Shown here one piece after another: positions 33,857 through 42,400 of a stretch of 50,598 bases of DNA (positions are counted from its first letter, which is position 1; each line of letters starts with the position of its first letter). The translations under genes and the position numbers were made by a program. The DNA is from Bacillota bacterium (lineage in GTDB: Bacteria; Bacillota; Clostridia; Acetivibrionales; DTU013), in NCBI GenBank assembly GCA_023399355.1, contig JAEWQC010000347.1:1-50598 (forward strand), given 5' to 3'. The notes under the pieces were generated by a model, which did not search any database, was not told the origin of the DNA, and saw nothing but the letters and a program-made list of their open reading frames with translations.

Positions 33857-33884
33857 TATGTAGGACTATATAGTCCTACATAGT
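33857..33884. repeat. Perfect 28-bp palindrome
   Basis: CTATGTAGGACTAT is followed directly by its exact reverse complement, with no loop. It lies upstream of a TATAAT at 33920-33925 and of sbcD. It could be an operator for a dimeric protein or a small cruciform. Confidence 0.8.
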
Positions 33885-34048
33885 CTGTCTGCCCTATACC
33901 TTCCCAAATATAAAGATGATATAATAGAAACATTAAAATTCACAAATGAAAACATGGCTATGGGTAAAACCAGCCATTTACGCACACTCGAGAACATCGG
34001 TATTATTTGCTGGTGTTTAAATTCATATGTAATAACAGGAGGCGCAGC

Positions 34049-35332
34049 ATGCGCATTTTGCACACTTCAGACTGGCATCTGGGGAAAAGTCTTGAGCAAA
34101 TCAGCCGGATCAATGAACAGCGGGAGTTTATCGACTGCCTATGTACGGCGGTGGAGGAGCAGAAGATAGACCTGGTTCTGGTTGCCGGCGATATATATGA
34201 TACTTATAATCCTTCCGCAGCGGCGGAGGAGCTTTTCTATGAGGCAATTGAAAGACTGAATGACAAAGGCAGGCGGGCGGTCGTGGTGATAGCGGGGAAT
34301 CATGACAATCCCGAAAGGCTTTGTGCCGCCAGTGCGCTGACATATAAGACCGGCATCATATTGCTTGGTTATCCGGCAAGTGATGCGGGCGAATATAAAA
34401 TAAGCGATATTGGCATAAGGATCCCCAACTCCGGGCCAGGCTGGCTTGAACTTACTGTACCGGGCTGTGGGCATAACGCGGTGATCCTCACGATGCCGTA
34501 CCCCTCCGAAGCAAGACTGGAAGAGGTGCTTTCAAAGGAAGCTGATGAAAGCATCTTGCAGAGGGCATATTCTGAGAAGATCGGCGGGATTTTCGCCAAT
34601 CTTGGGTCAAGGTTTCGTGATGATACGGTGAACCTGATCGTTGCGCATATGTTCCTGATGGGAGGCAGTACATCCGATTCCGAGAGGACGCTTCAGGTGG
34701 GGGGGGCTATGACGGTGGATCCCGGAATAATGCCTGAAAAGACGCATTTTGCGGCACTGGGACATCTTCACAGGCCCCAGGAGATACGAAACGCGCCGTG
34801 TCCCGTATTTTACGCAGGTTCTCCCCTTGCATACAGCTTCTCAGAGTCGGATTACAGTAAAGCAGTATATATCGTAGAGGCCGTACCGGGTGAGAAGGCT
34901 GTTGTGACGCCGGTTTACCTGGACTGCGGGAAACCGCTGAGAAAATGGGTTGCAGAAGATGGTATCGCTCAGGCGATTCAATGGTGTGAGGACGGCAGGG
35001 ATCAGAATGCCTGGATCGATCTCGAAATTGTGACGGACAGGGTATTAACTTCAGACGAACAGAAAAACCTCAAAAGCCTGCACCCGGGTATGATCAATAT
35101 CCGTCCCAGACTGAAAGCGGAAAAATCCGAAACCTTTGCTGCTCAAAGTAGGGAAGGAAAAAGAATTGACGATTTATTCAGCGATTATTATAAATACAGG
35201 ATGGGTGCCGCTATTCCTGAAGATTTGATGGAAGCATTCATTGCGGTACTAAATGATAACGGGGATAGCTCAGAAAGCGGGATAAATGAAATGAACAGGG
35301 AGGTTGCGGAGGATGAGACCGAAGCTTCTTGA
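34049..35332 (+). CDS. sbcD: DNA exonuclease/endonuclease subunit SbcD (Mre11-like)
   Basis: 427 residues from the ATG six bases after AGGAGG; an upstream in-frame TTG is ignored. The metallophosphoesterase motifs are in order: 'MRILHTSDWHLGKSL' (Asp and His metal ligands), 'LVLVAGDIYD' (Asp), 'VVIAGNHDNPERL' (Asn, catalytic His), 'LIVAHMFLMGG' (His) and 'FAALGHLHRPQ' (His pair). It forms the SbcCD complex with the next gene product, which cleaves hairpins and protein-blocked ends during DNA repair. The 3' end overlaps sbcC by 20 bases. Interest is mainly as a landmark; the complex also processes long palindromes such as the one just upstream, which may be coincidence. Confidence 0.95.
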   Translation: MRILHTSDWHLGKSLEQISRINEQREFIDCLCTAVEEQKIDLVLVAGDIYDTYNPSAAAEELFYEAIERLNDKGRRAVVVIAGNHDNPERLCAASALTYKTGIILLGYPASDAGEYKISDIGIRIPNSGPGWLELTVPGCGHNAVILTMPYPSEARLEEVLSKEADESILQRAYSEKIGGIFANLGSRFRDDTVNLIVAHMFLMGGSTSDSERTLQVGGAMTVDPGIMPEKTHFAALGHLHRPQEIRNAPCPVFYAGSPLAYSFSESDYSKAVYIVEAVPGEKAVVTPVYLDCGKPLRKWVAEDGIAQAIQWCEDGRDQNAWIDLEIVTDRVLTSDEQKNLKSLHPGMINIRPRLKAEKSETFAAQSREGKRIDDLFSDYYKYRMGAAIPEDLMEAFIAVLNDNGDSSESGINEMNREVAEDETEAS

Positions 35333-38300
35333 GATAGAAGGATTGCAGAGTTTTACGGATGTTCAGAGCATAGATTTTGAGACACTTGGAGAAACAGGCA
35401 TTTTCGGCATTTTTGGACCCACCGGAAGCGGTAAATCCACCATTCTGGATGCTATTACCTTTGCACTTTACGGCAAGGTAAAAAGGGCGGAAGGGGGGAC
35501 CCGGGGAATTATCAATTCCAGCCGGAATACCGCGAGGGTTTCGTTTAGTTTTGAACTGTCCAGGGACGGTAAAAGAAGGGGCTACAGAGTCGAAAGGACG
35601 TACCAGAGAAAGAAAAACTCCCAGAACGCTTGTGAACCAAAGGTGGCACGCCTTATCGAGGTCACGGAGGCAGGGGAAATCCCACTGTGTGACAAGGCGA
35701 CGGAGGTTAGCGCCCATATCAAGGATTTGCTCGGCCTGAGCAGCGAAGATTTTACAAGGGCAGTCGTTTTGCCGCAGAACAGCTTTCAGGAGTTCCTTCT
35801 GTTGAACAACTCTGAAAGAAGGGGAATGCTTGAGAGGATTTTTTATCTTGAGGAGTATGGCAAGCAGCTGTTGGACAAGCTTGGACGAAAAATGGCCGTG
35901 TTGAAAAGCAGATTGGATATCATGTCGGGAGAATTGATGGGCTATGCCGATGCCTCCGATGACTCGCTGGAGGTGGCGAAAAAAGCCTCGGAAGCGGCGC
36001 TTGCAGAGAGAAACAGGATTGAAAAGGAATTGAAACAGTCGGAACTGAAGTTCAACGAGGCCAGAGAGGTATGGAGTCTGGTACGTGATCTTGACAGCTT
36101 TGTCAGGAAAGAAGCAGAACTTGCTGCTTCAAAAGAGTTGTTTGCAACAAGGAGAATACAGCTTGACAAGGCAATGAAAGCAGTCGGTCTGCTGGAAATG
36201 ATTAAAAAGAACATGGAGCTCAATGACAAACTCACTGAAACAAAAAAACTGCTGGAGAGCGTTTTGATTGCTTTGCCAGGTGTTTCCACCGGATTGGATG
36301 AAATGAGGCGGAAAACTGAGAACCTTAAAAGGGAAGCAGCGGCAGAACAGCCCAGGCTATTGGGTCTGCGGTCAAGGCTTGTGGATGCTTTGGGGATCCG
36401 GCAGGAGATTTTGAACCTGTCCGGAAAGCATAATGAATTGAATACTGCCCTGAATGCCCTGAATATCAAAACAACAGAAAAAGCTGAGATGTTGAAAATG
36501 GAGACATCCGGGCTAGAACTGCTTGAGAAGGAACTGGATAAGATTACAAAAGAAATGAGCCCTTTGAAGATTGACCCCGAATATCGTCAGAATATGCAGG
36601 AGGGTGTAAAACTCGAGAATGATGTCCTGGTGATGCAAAAGAATGTAAAGGAACTTGAAGAAAAGAGGGCTTTGCTGAAAAACGCCGAAGAAGCCCTGGG
36701 GCAAAGACTTAAGGCAATCAGGGACACAATCGGTACAGTTCGGAAAATGCAGGAGGATGGACTGGCAGAAAGTCAGAAACACACCGAATCCAAGCCAGGG
36801 GACCGGAATACCATTTTGAGGGCGGTTGAAAAGATTCATTTCGTGCAGGGCCTTTACCAGGTGTTGAAGCTCAGAAAAGAGGAATTGGATCAGATCAAGG
36901 CCAGGCTGGAACAGCAGCAGGCAGAACTCGTCCAAATGAGTCAGAAGGTGCTTTCTCTGGAACAGGCGATGGCGTTGGCCGGGGAAATCAGCGGGCAATG
37001 CAGGTTGGACCTGGAGAACGCAATCCGTGTAATGGATCAGAATTCAGCATATATTCTCTCAAAACATCTGGCGGAGGGCGAGCCATGTCCCGTATGCGGA
37101 TCGACACAGCACCCTCTTCCTGCAATGCATACCGGGGAAATTGATGTAACGGCGGCTGAACAGAAGGCGGAGATTGCGAGGATTAAGCTTGCAGATGCGG
37201 AAAAAGCTTTCAAAACTGCCGAGAGGGACGCCATAACTGCCCATGAACAGATGAAAACGATGTCGCAGCAAAATGTCCGGCTTACGAAAGATCTGGCATT
37301 AAAAACTGCCGAATTTGAAGAAGAGCGACAAAAACTCCCTGAAAGACTGAGATCTCTCGAATTGGAACAAATCAACCAGGAAGTGGAGACGGCAAACAAA
37401 TCATTTACTGAAAAGCTTGATGCTGTGGAAGCATGGGAGATCAAGCAGAACGAATACAGGGATGCGCTGCAGAAGCTGGATAAAACATTGGCGGAACACG
37501 GGCTTGTGGAAAAAGGGATTGTTACAGAGCAAAAGGTAAACCATGAAAGCCTTGAACAGCTTGAACTTTCCTTTGCGGATGCAGGTAAGGTATTTTCAGC
37601 CGCTAATGAAATGCACCTCGCATTTTTATGCAAATATGCGGTCGAGAGTGCCGGCGGAGAACTGAAACGCTTTGCTGACAATGACCGCAAGCTGCATCAG
37701 CTTCAGAAGGAACTTGAACAAGCCCGGGAGTCGGCAAACAAAAAGAAAGCACAGATGGAAAAGCTGAGAGAGGAATTGCAATTGTTGAAAGCCGGCCAAA
37801 TCAAGCTTGAAGCTGAAGCGGACGGGTTGAAGGTCCAAAGTCTGGAACGGAGGATGAAACTGAAAGAACTGGCGGGAGAAACGGATATCGAGAGTGAAAT
37901 TAAACGGGTCGATGCCAAACTGGAAGAGTATGTGAAGCTCGAAGCTGAATTCAACCGGGAACTTCAGAACCTGGAAAGGCAATATAACGAGGTAGTTACC
38001 CGGAAATCCCTTCTGGAAAATCAACAGAATATTTTTTCGGGGAATCTTAAGGGTGATGAACAGCAGCTTCATTCCGCCCTTGCAGAAAAGGGATTTATGG
38101 ATTCAGCCGAGGTGGAAGGAGCTGTACTTTCTACAGAGATGCAGAAAGAATTGAAGGCTGGGATTGATGAATATGATCAGGCCCTGTCAAATATAAATGC
38201 ACAGAAGCAGATAATTCAGCAGAAGCTGAATTCAAGAACGATTACTGAAGAGGAGTGGAACAGGATCAACACCATCCATGCGGAATTGGCCGCCTGTATG

Positions 38301-38936
38301 CAGGAGTGTGTTTCGCACAGTGAAGTTGCCAGAAGCAGCTATGAGTTGTTGCAGGTGAAACATGACAAATGGGCGGAACTTGGCAGGGATTATGCGGAAA
38401 TGAGCCATGAGCAGGGACTGCTTGAACAGATCCAGAAAATTTTGAAGGCGGAACACAGGAAGGACAACAGCTTCATTGACTACATCGCCGAGGAACGGCT
38501 GCGTTACGTGGCTGCCAAGGCTTCGGAGACGATCGGCGTTATGACGAAATTCAGGTATGAGCTTCAACTGGATGTGGAAGCCGGCTTCATCATACGGGAT
38601 AATGCAAATGGAGGCGCTCACCGCATGGTTACGTCCCTTTCGGGCGGGGAGACTTTTCTGACCTCGCTGTCTCTCGCACTGGCCTTGTCCGAGCAAATCC
38701 AGCTGAAGGGACAGAGTCCGCTGGAATTCTTTTTTCTGGACGAGGGCTTCGGTACACTGGATGCGGATTTGCTGGATACGGTCATCGATGCTTTGGAACG
38801 GTTAAGCAGCAGAGAACGGGTCATAGGCCTGATCAGCCATGTACCTGAGCTCAAGAGCAGGATCGGACGGCGTCTGGTGGTCGAGCCTCCGACATTGCAA
38901 AATGATGGCAGCAGGGTGACTATTGAGAAGGCATAA
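35313..38936 (+). CDS. sbcC: DNA exonuclease ATPase subunit SbcC (Rad50-like)
   Basis: 1207 residues, starting at the ATG nine bases after GGGAGG within the sbcD end. Walker A 'GPTGSGKST' begins at residue 35. Two very long coiled-coil arms follow (Lys/Glu/Leu-rich, about residues 190-560 and 620-1050), separated by the zinc hook CPVC at residues 591-594. The C-terminal ATPase half has signature 'LSGGETFLTSLSLALALSEQI', Walker B 'FFFLDEGFGTLD' and a switch His in 'GLISHVPEL'. It is the SMC-like partner of SbcD: two SbcC chains join by the hook and clamp DNA for the nuclease. The many long antisense frames here are due to its biased codon use. Confidence 0.96.
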   Translation: MRPKLLEIEGLQSFTDVQSIDFETLGETGIFGIFGPTGSGKSTILDAITFALYGKVKRAEGGTRGIINSSRNTARVSFSFELSRDGKRRGYRVERTYQRKKNSQNACEPKVARLIEVTEAGEIPLCDKATEVSAHIKDLLGLSSEDFTRAVVLPQNSFQEFLLLNNSERRGMLERIFYLEEYGKQLLDKLGRKMAVLKSRLDIMSGELMGYADASDDSLEVAKKASEAALAERNRIEKELKQSELKFNEAREVWSLVRDLDSFVRKEAELAASKELFATRRIQLDKAMKAVGLLEMIKKNMELNDKLTETKKLLESVLIALPGVSTGLDEMRRKTENLKREAAAEQPRLLGLRSRLVDALGIRQEILNLSGKHNELNTALNALNIKTTEKAEMLKMETSGLELLEKELDKITKEMSPLKIDPEYRQNMQEGVKLENDVLVMQKNVKELEEKRALLKNAEEALGQRLKAIRDTIGTVRKMQEDGLAESQKHTESKPGDRNTILRAVEKIHFVQGLYQVLKLRKEELDQIKARLEQQQAELVQMSQKVLSLEQAMALAGEISGQCRLDLENAIRVMDQNSAYILSKHLAEGEPCPVCGSTQHPLPAMHTGEIDVTAAEQKAEIARIKLADAEKAFKTAERDAITAHEQMKTMSQQNVRLTKDLALKTAEFEEERQKLPERLRSLELEQINQEVETANKSFTEKLDAVEAWEIKQNEYRDALQKLDKTLAEHGLVEKGIVTEQKVNHESLEQLELSFADAGKVFSAANEMHLAFLCKYAVESAGGELKRFADNDRKLHQLQKELEQARESANKKKAQMEKLREELQLLKAGQIKLEAEADGLKVQSLERRMKLKELAGETDIESEIKRVDAKLEEYVKLEAEFNRELQNLERQYNEVVTRKSLLENQQNIFSGNLKGDEQQLHSALAEKGFMDSAEVEGAVLSTEMQKELKAGIDEYDQALSNINAQKQIIQQKLNSRTITEEEWNRINTIHAELAACMQECVSHSEVARSSYELLQVKHDKWAELGRDYAEMSHEQGLLEQIQKILKAEHRKDNSFIDYIAEERLRYVAAKASETIGVMTKFRYELQLDVEAGFIIRDNANGGAHRMVTSLSGGETFLTSLSLALALSEQIQLKGQSPLEFFFLDEGFGTLDADLLDTVIDALERLSSRERVIGLISHVPELKSRIGRRLVVEPPTLQNDGSRVTIEKA

Positions 38937-38976
38937 TAGGTTCCACCGGTAACAAAATGGGATAGGAGATGGGGAA

Positions 38977-40122
38977 TTGGGAGTTTTCAATACTATCGAC
39001 ATAAACATTTTGGCACTTGCTATTTTATTCATCATTTATTTGAATCTTGCCCACAAAACGGACAGGTACATGCTTGATCAGGTATTGTTTATAGCGCTTC
39101 TTTTTTCAAATGCCGTTTTGCTGATCCTGGATTCCGTATTATGGTCTCTGAATGGAAGAACGGAAGCGGGTATCAGGGAAATCATACTGATTCTGACAGC
39201 TCTGTATTTTATCTTTAATCCGATGCCAAGCGTTTTATGGTGCCTTTATGTTAATTTGCTGATTTATAAGGATGAAAAGAGAACAAGAAAGATGTACATC
39301 CCTTTCTCAATCCTGATCGGAATCAATGCAATCATCGCAGTTGCAAGCTGCTTCTACGGGTATACATTTTTCATAGATGCCAATAATATCTATCACAGGG
39401 GCAAGCTTTTCATAATCATGGCGATATTCTCCTATATCCTGCTCTCCTATACGTTGATATTGATCGTCACAAACCATAAAGCCATCTCAAGGAACTACTA
39501 CATTCCTGCACTGGTGTTTGTAGTACCTCCCTTTATAGGAAACACCCTTCAGATCGTGTTCTACGGCATATCGCTTGCATGGGCAAGTATGGCTGCTGCA
39601 TGTCTGATCATATTCATCAATATACAAAACAGTCAGCTTCATACCGATTACCTGACTGGACTTTTCAACCGGAACAGGCTGGAAAGCTATATGCAGGGAT
39701 ATTCCAAAGGGAGCGGACGGGCTGCACTGCTGGCAGGAATTATGATCGATCTGAATTCTTTCAAGAGGATCAATGATATTTACGGACATTCCATAGGGGA
39801 TCAGGCGTTGAAATATACCGGCGAAATCTTGAAACGAAGCTTCAGAGAGAGCGATTTTGTGGCCAGATACGGCGGAGATGAATTTCTTGTTTTATTTAAC
39901 ATCAAATGCAGGCAGGATCTGAACAATGCAGTAGAGCGGATCAGGAAAAACACCGAACTGATGAACCAAAAGAGGCAAATACCTTTTAAACTTAGTCTCA
40001 GCATGGGGTATGACGTTTTTGACAGCAATTCGGGAATAACCCTGAACCAGTTTTTCAAACATATTGACGAGCTGATGTATAAGGACAAGAAAAAACAAAG
40101 AGTGAAGGCATTCGTGCGTTAA
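38977..40122 (+). CDS. Membrane-bound diguanylate cyclase (GGDEF)
   Basis: 381 residues; the start is probably the TTG at 38977, preceded by GGAG...GGGG, as the nearby ATG at 38969 is in another frame and stops quickly. Residues 5-220 hold about seven hydrophobic segments, a membrane sensor of unknown ligand. The GGDEF domain starts with 'DYLTGLFNRNRLE' and has the catalytic GGDEF at residues 299-303. The inhibitory I-site RESD sits at 290-293, five residues before it. An active, product-inhibited cyclase making cyclic di-GMP is therefore expected. No EAL or HD-GYP domain is fused. It follows sbcC by 40 bases, probably by chance of arrangement rather than function. Confidence 0.9.
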   Translation: MGVFNTIDINILALAILFIIYLNLAHKTDRYMLDQVLFIALLFSNAVLLILDSVLWSLNGRTEAGIREIILILTALYFIFNPMPSVLWCLYVNLLIYKDEKRTRKMYIPFSILIGINAIIAVASCFYGYTFFIDANNIYHRGKLFIIMAIFSYILLSYTLILIVTNHKAISRNYYIPALVFVVPPFIGNTLQIVFYGISLAWASMAAACLIIFINIQNSQLHTDYLTGLFNRNRLESYMQGYSKGSGRAALLAGIMIDLNSFKRINDIYGHSIGDQALKYTGEILKRSFRESDFVARYGGDEFLVLFNIKCRQDLNNAVERIRKNTELMNQKRQIPFKLSLSMGYDVFDSNSGITLNQFFKHIDELMYKDKKKQRVKAFVR

Positions 40123-40183
40123 GCCTTCGGGACACGCCATTTCATTTTATTTATATGTAAACATCATTACGTGGGTATAAAGT

Positions 40184-40212
40184 TTGCAATTATAACCATA
40201 TTATTATATAAT
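40184..40212 (+). promoter_or_regulatory. Sigma-A promoter with structured leader
   Basis: TTGCAA at 40184-40189, a 17-base spacer and TATAAT at 40207-40212. The transcript would start near 40219, leaving a leader of about 85 bases. In it CCTGAGCCCC (40252-40261) pairs with GGGGACAGG (40265-40273), and GCTG (40229) may pair with CAGC (40246). No known riboswitch pattern was recognised. Confidence 0.75.
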
Positions 40213-40303
40213 TGTTAGTGTAGGTGCGTGCTGTGCGAGCCTATCAGCAACGGCCTGAGCCCCGGAGGGGACAGGTCATTATTGCAGCGGGGGAGTGAAT
40301 CAT

Positions 40304-40672
40304 ATGGCTGTTGAAAAACTAAATGAACAGATAAAAGTAGCAGAGAAAGAAAAGAAAGTTCCAAAGAAAACAGTTAAGAAGGTACAGACAGATATGGATG
40401 TGAAACGCAAGGCTGTTAAGCTTGTCGTTGCACATCTGCGGAAGAAGCTGCCTGAAGTTGAATTTATCGGCATGGATCACATCATCAGTTGGATAGAGGA
40501 TATTGAAAAGCTGCTTAACAGGCAGGAGTTCAATATGATGGAGTATATTGAGATGAGGCATAATCTTAACGATGTCATCGAACGCACGATTGATGAAGAA
40601 ATGAGATTCAAGCTGCGGGACTCATGGTACAGTCTGGGTAAGGCCCTCGACAAGAAGGTCAAACAAAAGTAA
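40304..40672 (+). CDS. Small highly charged protein of unknown function
   Basis: 122 residues from the ATG eight bases after GGGGGAG; a GTG three codons earlier is possible. The first 35 residues are mostly Lys and Glu ('KVAEKEKKVPKKTVKKVQ'), suggesting a flexible or coiled tail, and the rest is predicted helical ('MDHIISWIEDIEKLLNRQEFNMMEYIEMRHNLND'). No membrane segment, Cys cluster or enzyme motif is present. It has its own consensus promoter, a structured leader and its own terminator, so it is a genuine single-gene unit. I do not recognise the family; a nucleic-acid or protein-binding role would fit the charge but is a guess. Confidence 0.7.
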   Translation: MAVEKLNEQIKVAEKEKKVPKKTVKKVQTDMDVKRKAVKLVVAHLRKKLPEVEFIGMDHIISWIEDIEKLLNRQEFNMMEYIEMRHNLNDVIERTIDEEMRFKLRDSWYSLGKALDKKVKQK

Positions 40673-40685
40673 TACCAGATGCATG

Positions 40686-40712
40686 AGCCCGGAGAATCCG
40701 GGCTTTAATTAT
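40686..40712 (+). terminator. Rho-independent terminator
   Basis: AGCCCGG (40686-40692) and CCGGGCT (40698-40704) form a perfect 7-bp stem around five bases, followed by TTAATTATTT. It ends the single-gene unit just upstream. Confidence 0.8.
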
Positions 40713-40950
40713 TTCCTGCCGTTTGCAAAATAGATCTCGTCAAACAGGCGGATTCGCAAGCGAACTGCGCAGGACAGGGACTCGACGCCCTGCGATTTTA
40801 TCAAGATTCAGGACACTCATTTCTTTATGTGCGTGTTTCTTTATCAAAATTCAGGTGGGGGAGGCTCCCCATCTGAAGCTCCAATGTTCATCAGCAGGTA
40901 AGAAACTTTCTGTTTCACCCTGGCTGAACGAGATCACTTCCGGTTATTTG
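40713..40950. other. Non-coding spacer with small hairpins and a 16-base direct repeat
   Basis: TTTATCAAGATTCAGG (40797-40812) recurs as TTTATCAAAATTCAGG (40840-40855), one change. Hairpins such as GCAGG..CCTGC and GGTGGGGGAG/CTCCCCATC are visible. The open frame across this region has no ribosome site, so I see no gene. Confidence 0.45.
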
Positions 40951-41027
40951 AATAATCTACTCATGGGTGCATTTCTATGAGTAGATTATTTTTTTCTTTC
41001 TCTGAGTAGATTATTTTTTTCTTTCTC
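40951..41027 (+). terminator. Terminator hairpin whose right arm and T-tract are duplicated
   Basis: AATAATCTACTCAT (40951-40964) pairs perfectly with ATGAGTAGATTATT (40977-40990), followed by seven Ts. A 25-base unit containing the right arm and tract (40978-41002) is repeated exactly at 41003-41027, ending directly at the -35 box of the next promoter. It insulates the following GntR/ABC cassette. Confidence 0.8.
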
Positions 41028-41095
41028 TTGACATTCTGAAGAATTATTTATATAATTCAAATTGTATTAACTGTACTAGTAATAGTAATACAGTT
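41028..41095 (+). promoter_or_regulatory. Consensus promoter and operator of GntR/ABC cassette 1
   Basis: TTGACA at 41028-41033, a 17-base spacer and TATAAT at 41051-41056 match the consensus exactly. Between the likely start (near 41063) and the gene lies a dyad: AACTGTA (41069-41075) and TACAGTT (41089-41095), 13 bases apart. This is the usual place for a YtrA-type GntR repressor to control its own cassette. Confidence 0.82.
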
Positions 41096-41106
41096 AGGGA
41101 GGTATT

Positions 41107-41487
41107 ATGCTCCAGATTGATTATAGAGATCGCAGTCCGATTTATGAACAGATAAAAGAGAAGATGAAGGAGCTTATCATCAAAGGGGTGCTCAAGCCTG
41201 ATGAAAGAATTCCTTCCGTACGTGAACAGGCGCAGTCCCTCACAATAAATCCGAATACAATCCAAAAGGCTTACAAGGATCTGGAGGACAAGGGCTACAT
41301 ATACTCCGTCCGGGGCAAGGGAAGCTTTGTATCCCCTGCCGGGCACCGGATGGATGATAAAAAGCTGGAAGAACTCAATCAAAGCTTTGACAAGCTTGTT
41401 TCAGAAATGATTTTGTTTGGAACGGACAGGGAACAGATTATATCCAGGATAGACATCATATACCGGCGAGAGGAAGGTGGTAAATGA
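41107..41487 (+). CDS. GntR family regulator, YtrA subfamily (cassette 1)
   Basis: 126 residues. The winged helix is complete: 'SPIYEQIKEKMKELIIKGVLKPDERIPSVREQAQSLTINPNTIQKAYKDLEDKGYIYSVRGKGSFV' in pieces. It is followed only by a short helical tail of about 50 residues, with no ligand domain. That is the YtrA class, which represses a neighbouring ABC transporter operon and usually responds to cell-wall-active compounds. GGGAGG precedes the ATG. It overlaps the region just before the ATPase start (stop at 41487, ATG at 41489). It most likely binds the dyad at 41069-41095. Confidence 0.93.
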   Translation: MLQIDYRDRSPIYEQIKEKMKELIIKGVLKPDERIPSVREQAQSLTINPNTIQKAYKDLEDKGYIYSVRGKGSFVSPAGHRMDDKKLEELNQSFDKLVSEMILFGTDREQIISRIDIIYRREEGGK

Positions 41488-41488
41488 A

Positions 41489-42400
41489 ATGATTAAGGTA
41501 AGAGAATTGAGTAAAGCCTTTGGGAGCCAGCAGGTTCTGGACCATTTAAACCTCAATGTGAAAAAGGCATCGGTATACGGCCTGGTGGGACCCAATGGAG
41601 CAGGGAAAACTACCCTGATCAAGCACCTGACAGGGATATACCGTGCCGACGCGGGCTGTGCAACGGTTTGCGGCGAAAACATCTGCAACAGTGCAGATTC
41701 CAGAATGAAGCTGTTTTACATACCGGATGAACTGTATTTTTTCAGTCAGTACAGTATTGAGGAGGCAGCGCGGTTTTATGCGGATATTTACCCCGCATGG
41801 AACTGGGAAAGATACAACAACCTGAAAAAGGCATTCCCCATAGATACCGGCAAGAGGATCGTGAAGCTCTCAAAGGGCATGCAGAAGCAGGTTGCCTTCT
41901 GGCTGGGAATCAGCAGCATGCCGCAGTTAATGATCATGGATGAGCCTGTGGACGGCCTGGATCCTGTAATGCGCAAGCAGGTCTGGAATCTCATGCTTCA
42001 GGATGTGGCTGAAAGAGAAATGACGGTGCTGATCTCCTCCCACAATCTGCGCGAGTTGGAGGACGTTTGTGATACTGTTGGGATCCTTCATAGCGGGAAG
42101 ATCATTATTGAAAAAGAATTGGATGATATAAAAAGTAATATTCATAAGCTTCAGGTCGCTTTTTCCGGTGAACCTCCCGCAGAGTTCCCTGCTGAATGCT
42201 TCCGGGACTTCGAGGTTCTCAGCCACAATGAAAAGGGTAGTATTCATCTGTTTATCATCAAGGGAGAGAAGGAAAAAATCCTTGCACAAATACAGCGAAA
42301 AAACCCGGTTGTTCTGGATATGCTTCCGCTTTCGCTGGAAGAGATTTTTATTTATGAGCTTGGGGGGATAGGGTATGAAGTTAAAAATGTCCTTATTTAA
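41489..42400 (+). CDS. ABC transporter ATPase (cassette 1)
   Basis: 303 residues; the ATG at 41489 follows GGAAGGTGG. Walker A is 'GPNGAGKTTLIK'; Walker B with 'LMIMDEPVDGLDPV' and switch His in 'LISSHNLRELEDVCD' are clear. The signature is 'LSKGMQKQ' rather than LSGGQ, common in YtrB/BcrA-type ATPases. The C-terminal 80 residues resemble the regulatory extension of exporters of this class. It overlaps the permease gene by 26 bases. Together they form an exporter or a bacitracin/antibiotic-type defence or stress transporter; the substrate is not known. Confidence 0.92.
   Translation: MIKVRELSKAFGSQQVLDHLNLNVKKASVYGLVGPNGAGKTTLIKHLTGIYRADAGCATVCGENICNSADSRMKLFYIPDELYFFSQYSIEEAARFYADIYPAWNWERYNNLKKAFPIDTGKRIVKLSKGMQKQVAFWLGISSMPQLMIMDEPVDGLDPVMRKQVWNLMLQDVAEREMTVLISSHNLRELEDVCDTVGILHSGKIIIEKELDDIKSNIHKLQVAFSGEPPAEFPAECFRDFEVLSHNEKGSIHLFIIKGEKEKILAQIQRKNPVVLDMLPLSLEEIFIYELGGIGYEVKNVLI

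Noticed and set aside
40219..40303. c-di-GMP or other known riboswitch in the leader
   Set aside because: The conserved cores of the GEMM, fluoride, ZTP and preQ1 classes that I know are not present; only simple hairpins can be supported.
40723..40980. Plus-strand open frame of 85 codons
   Set aside because: No ribosome site, it runs through a terminator hairpin, and the product has no recognisable pattern.
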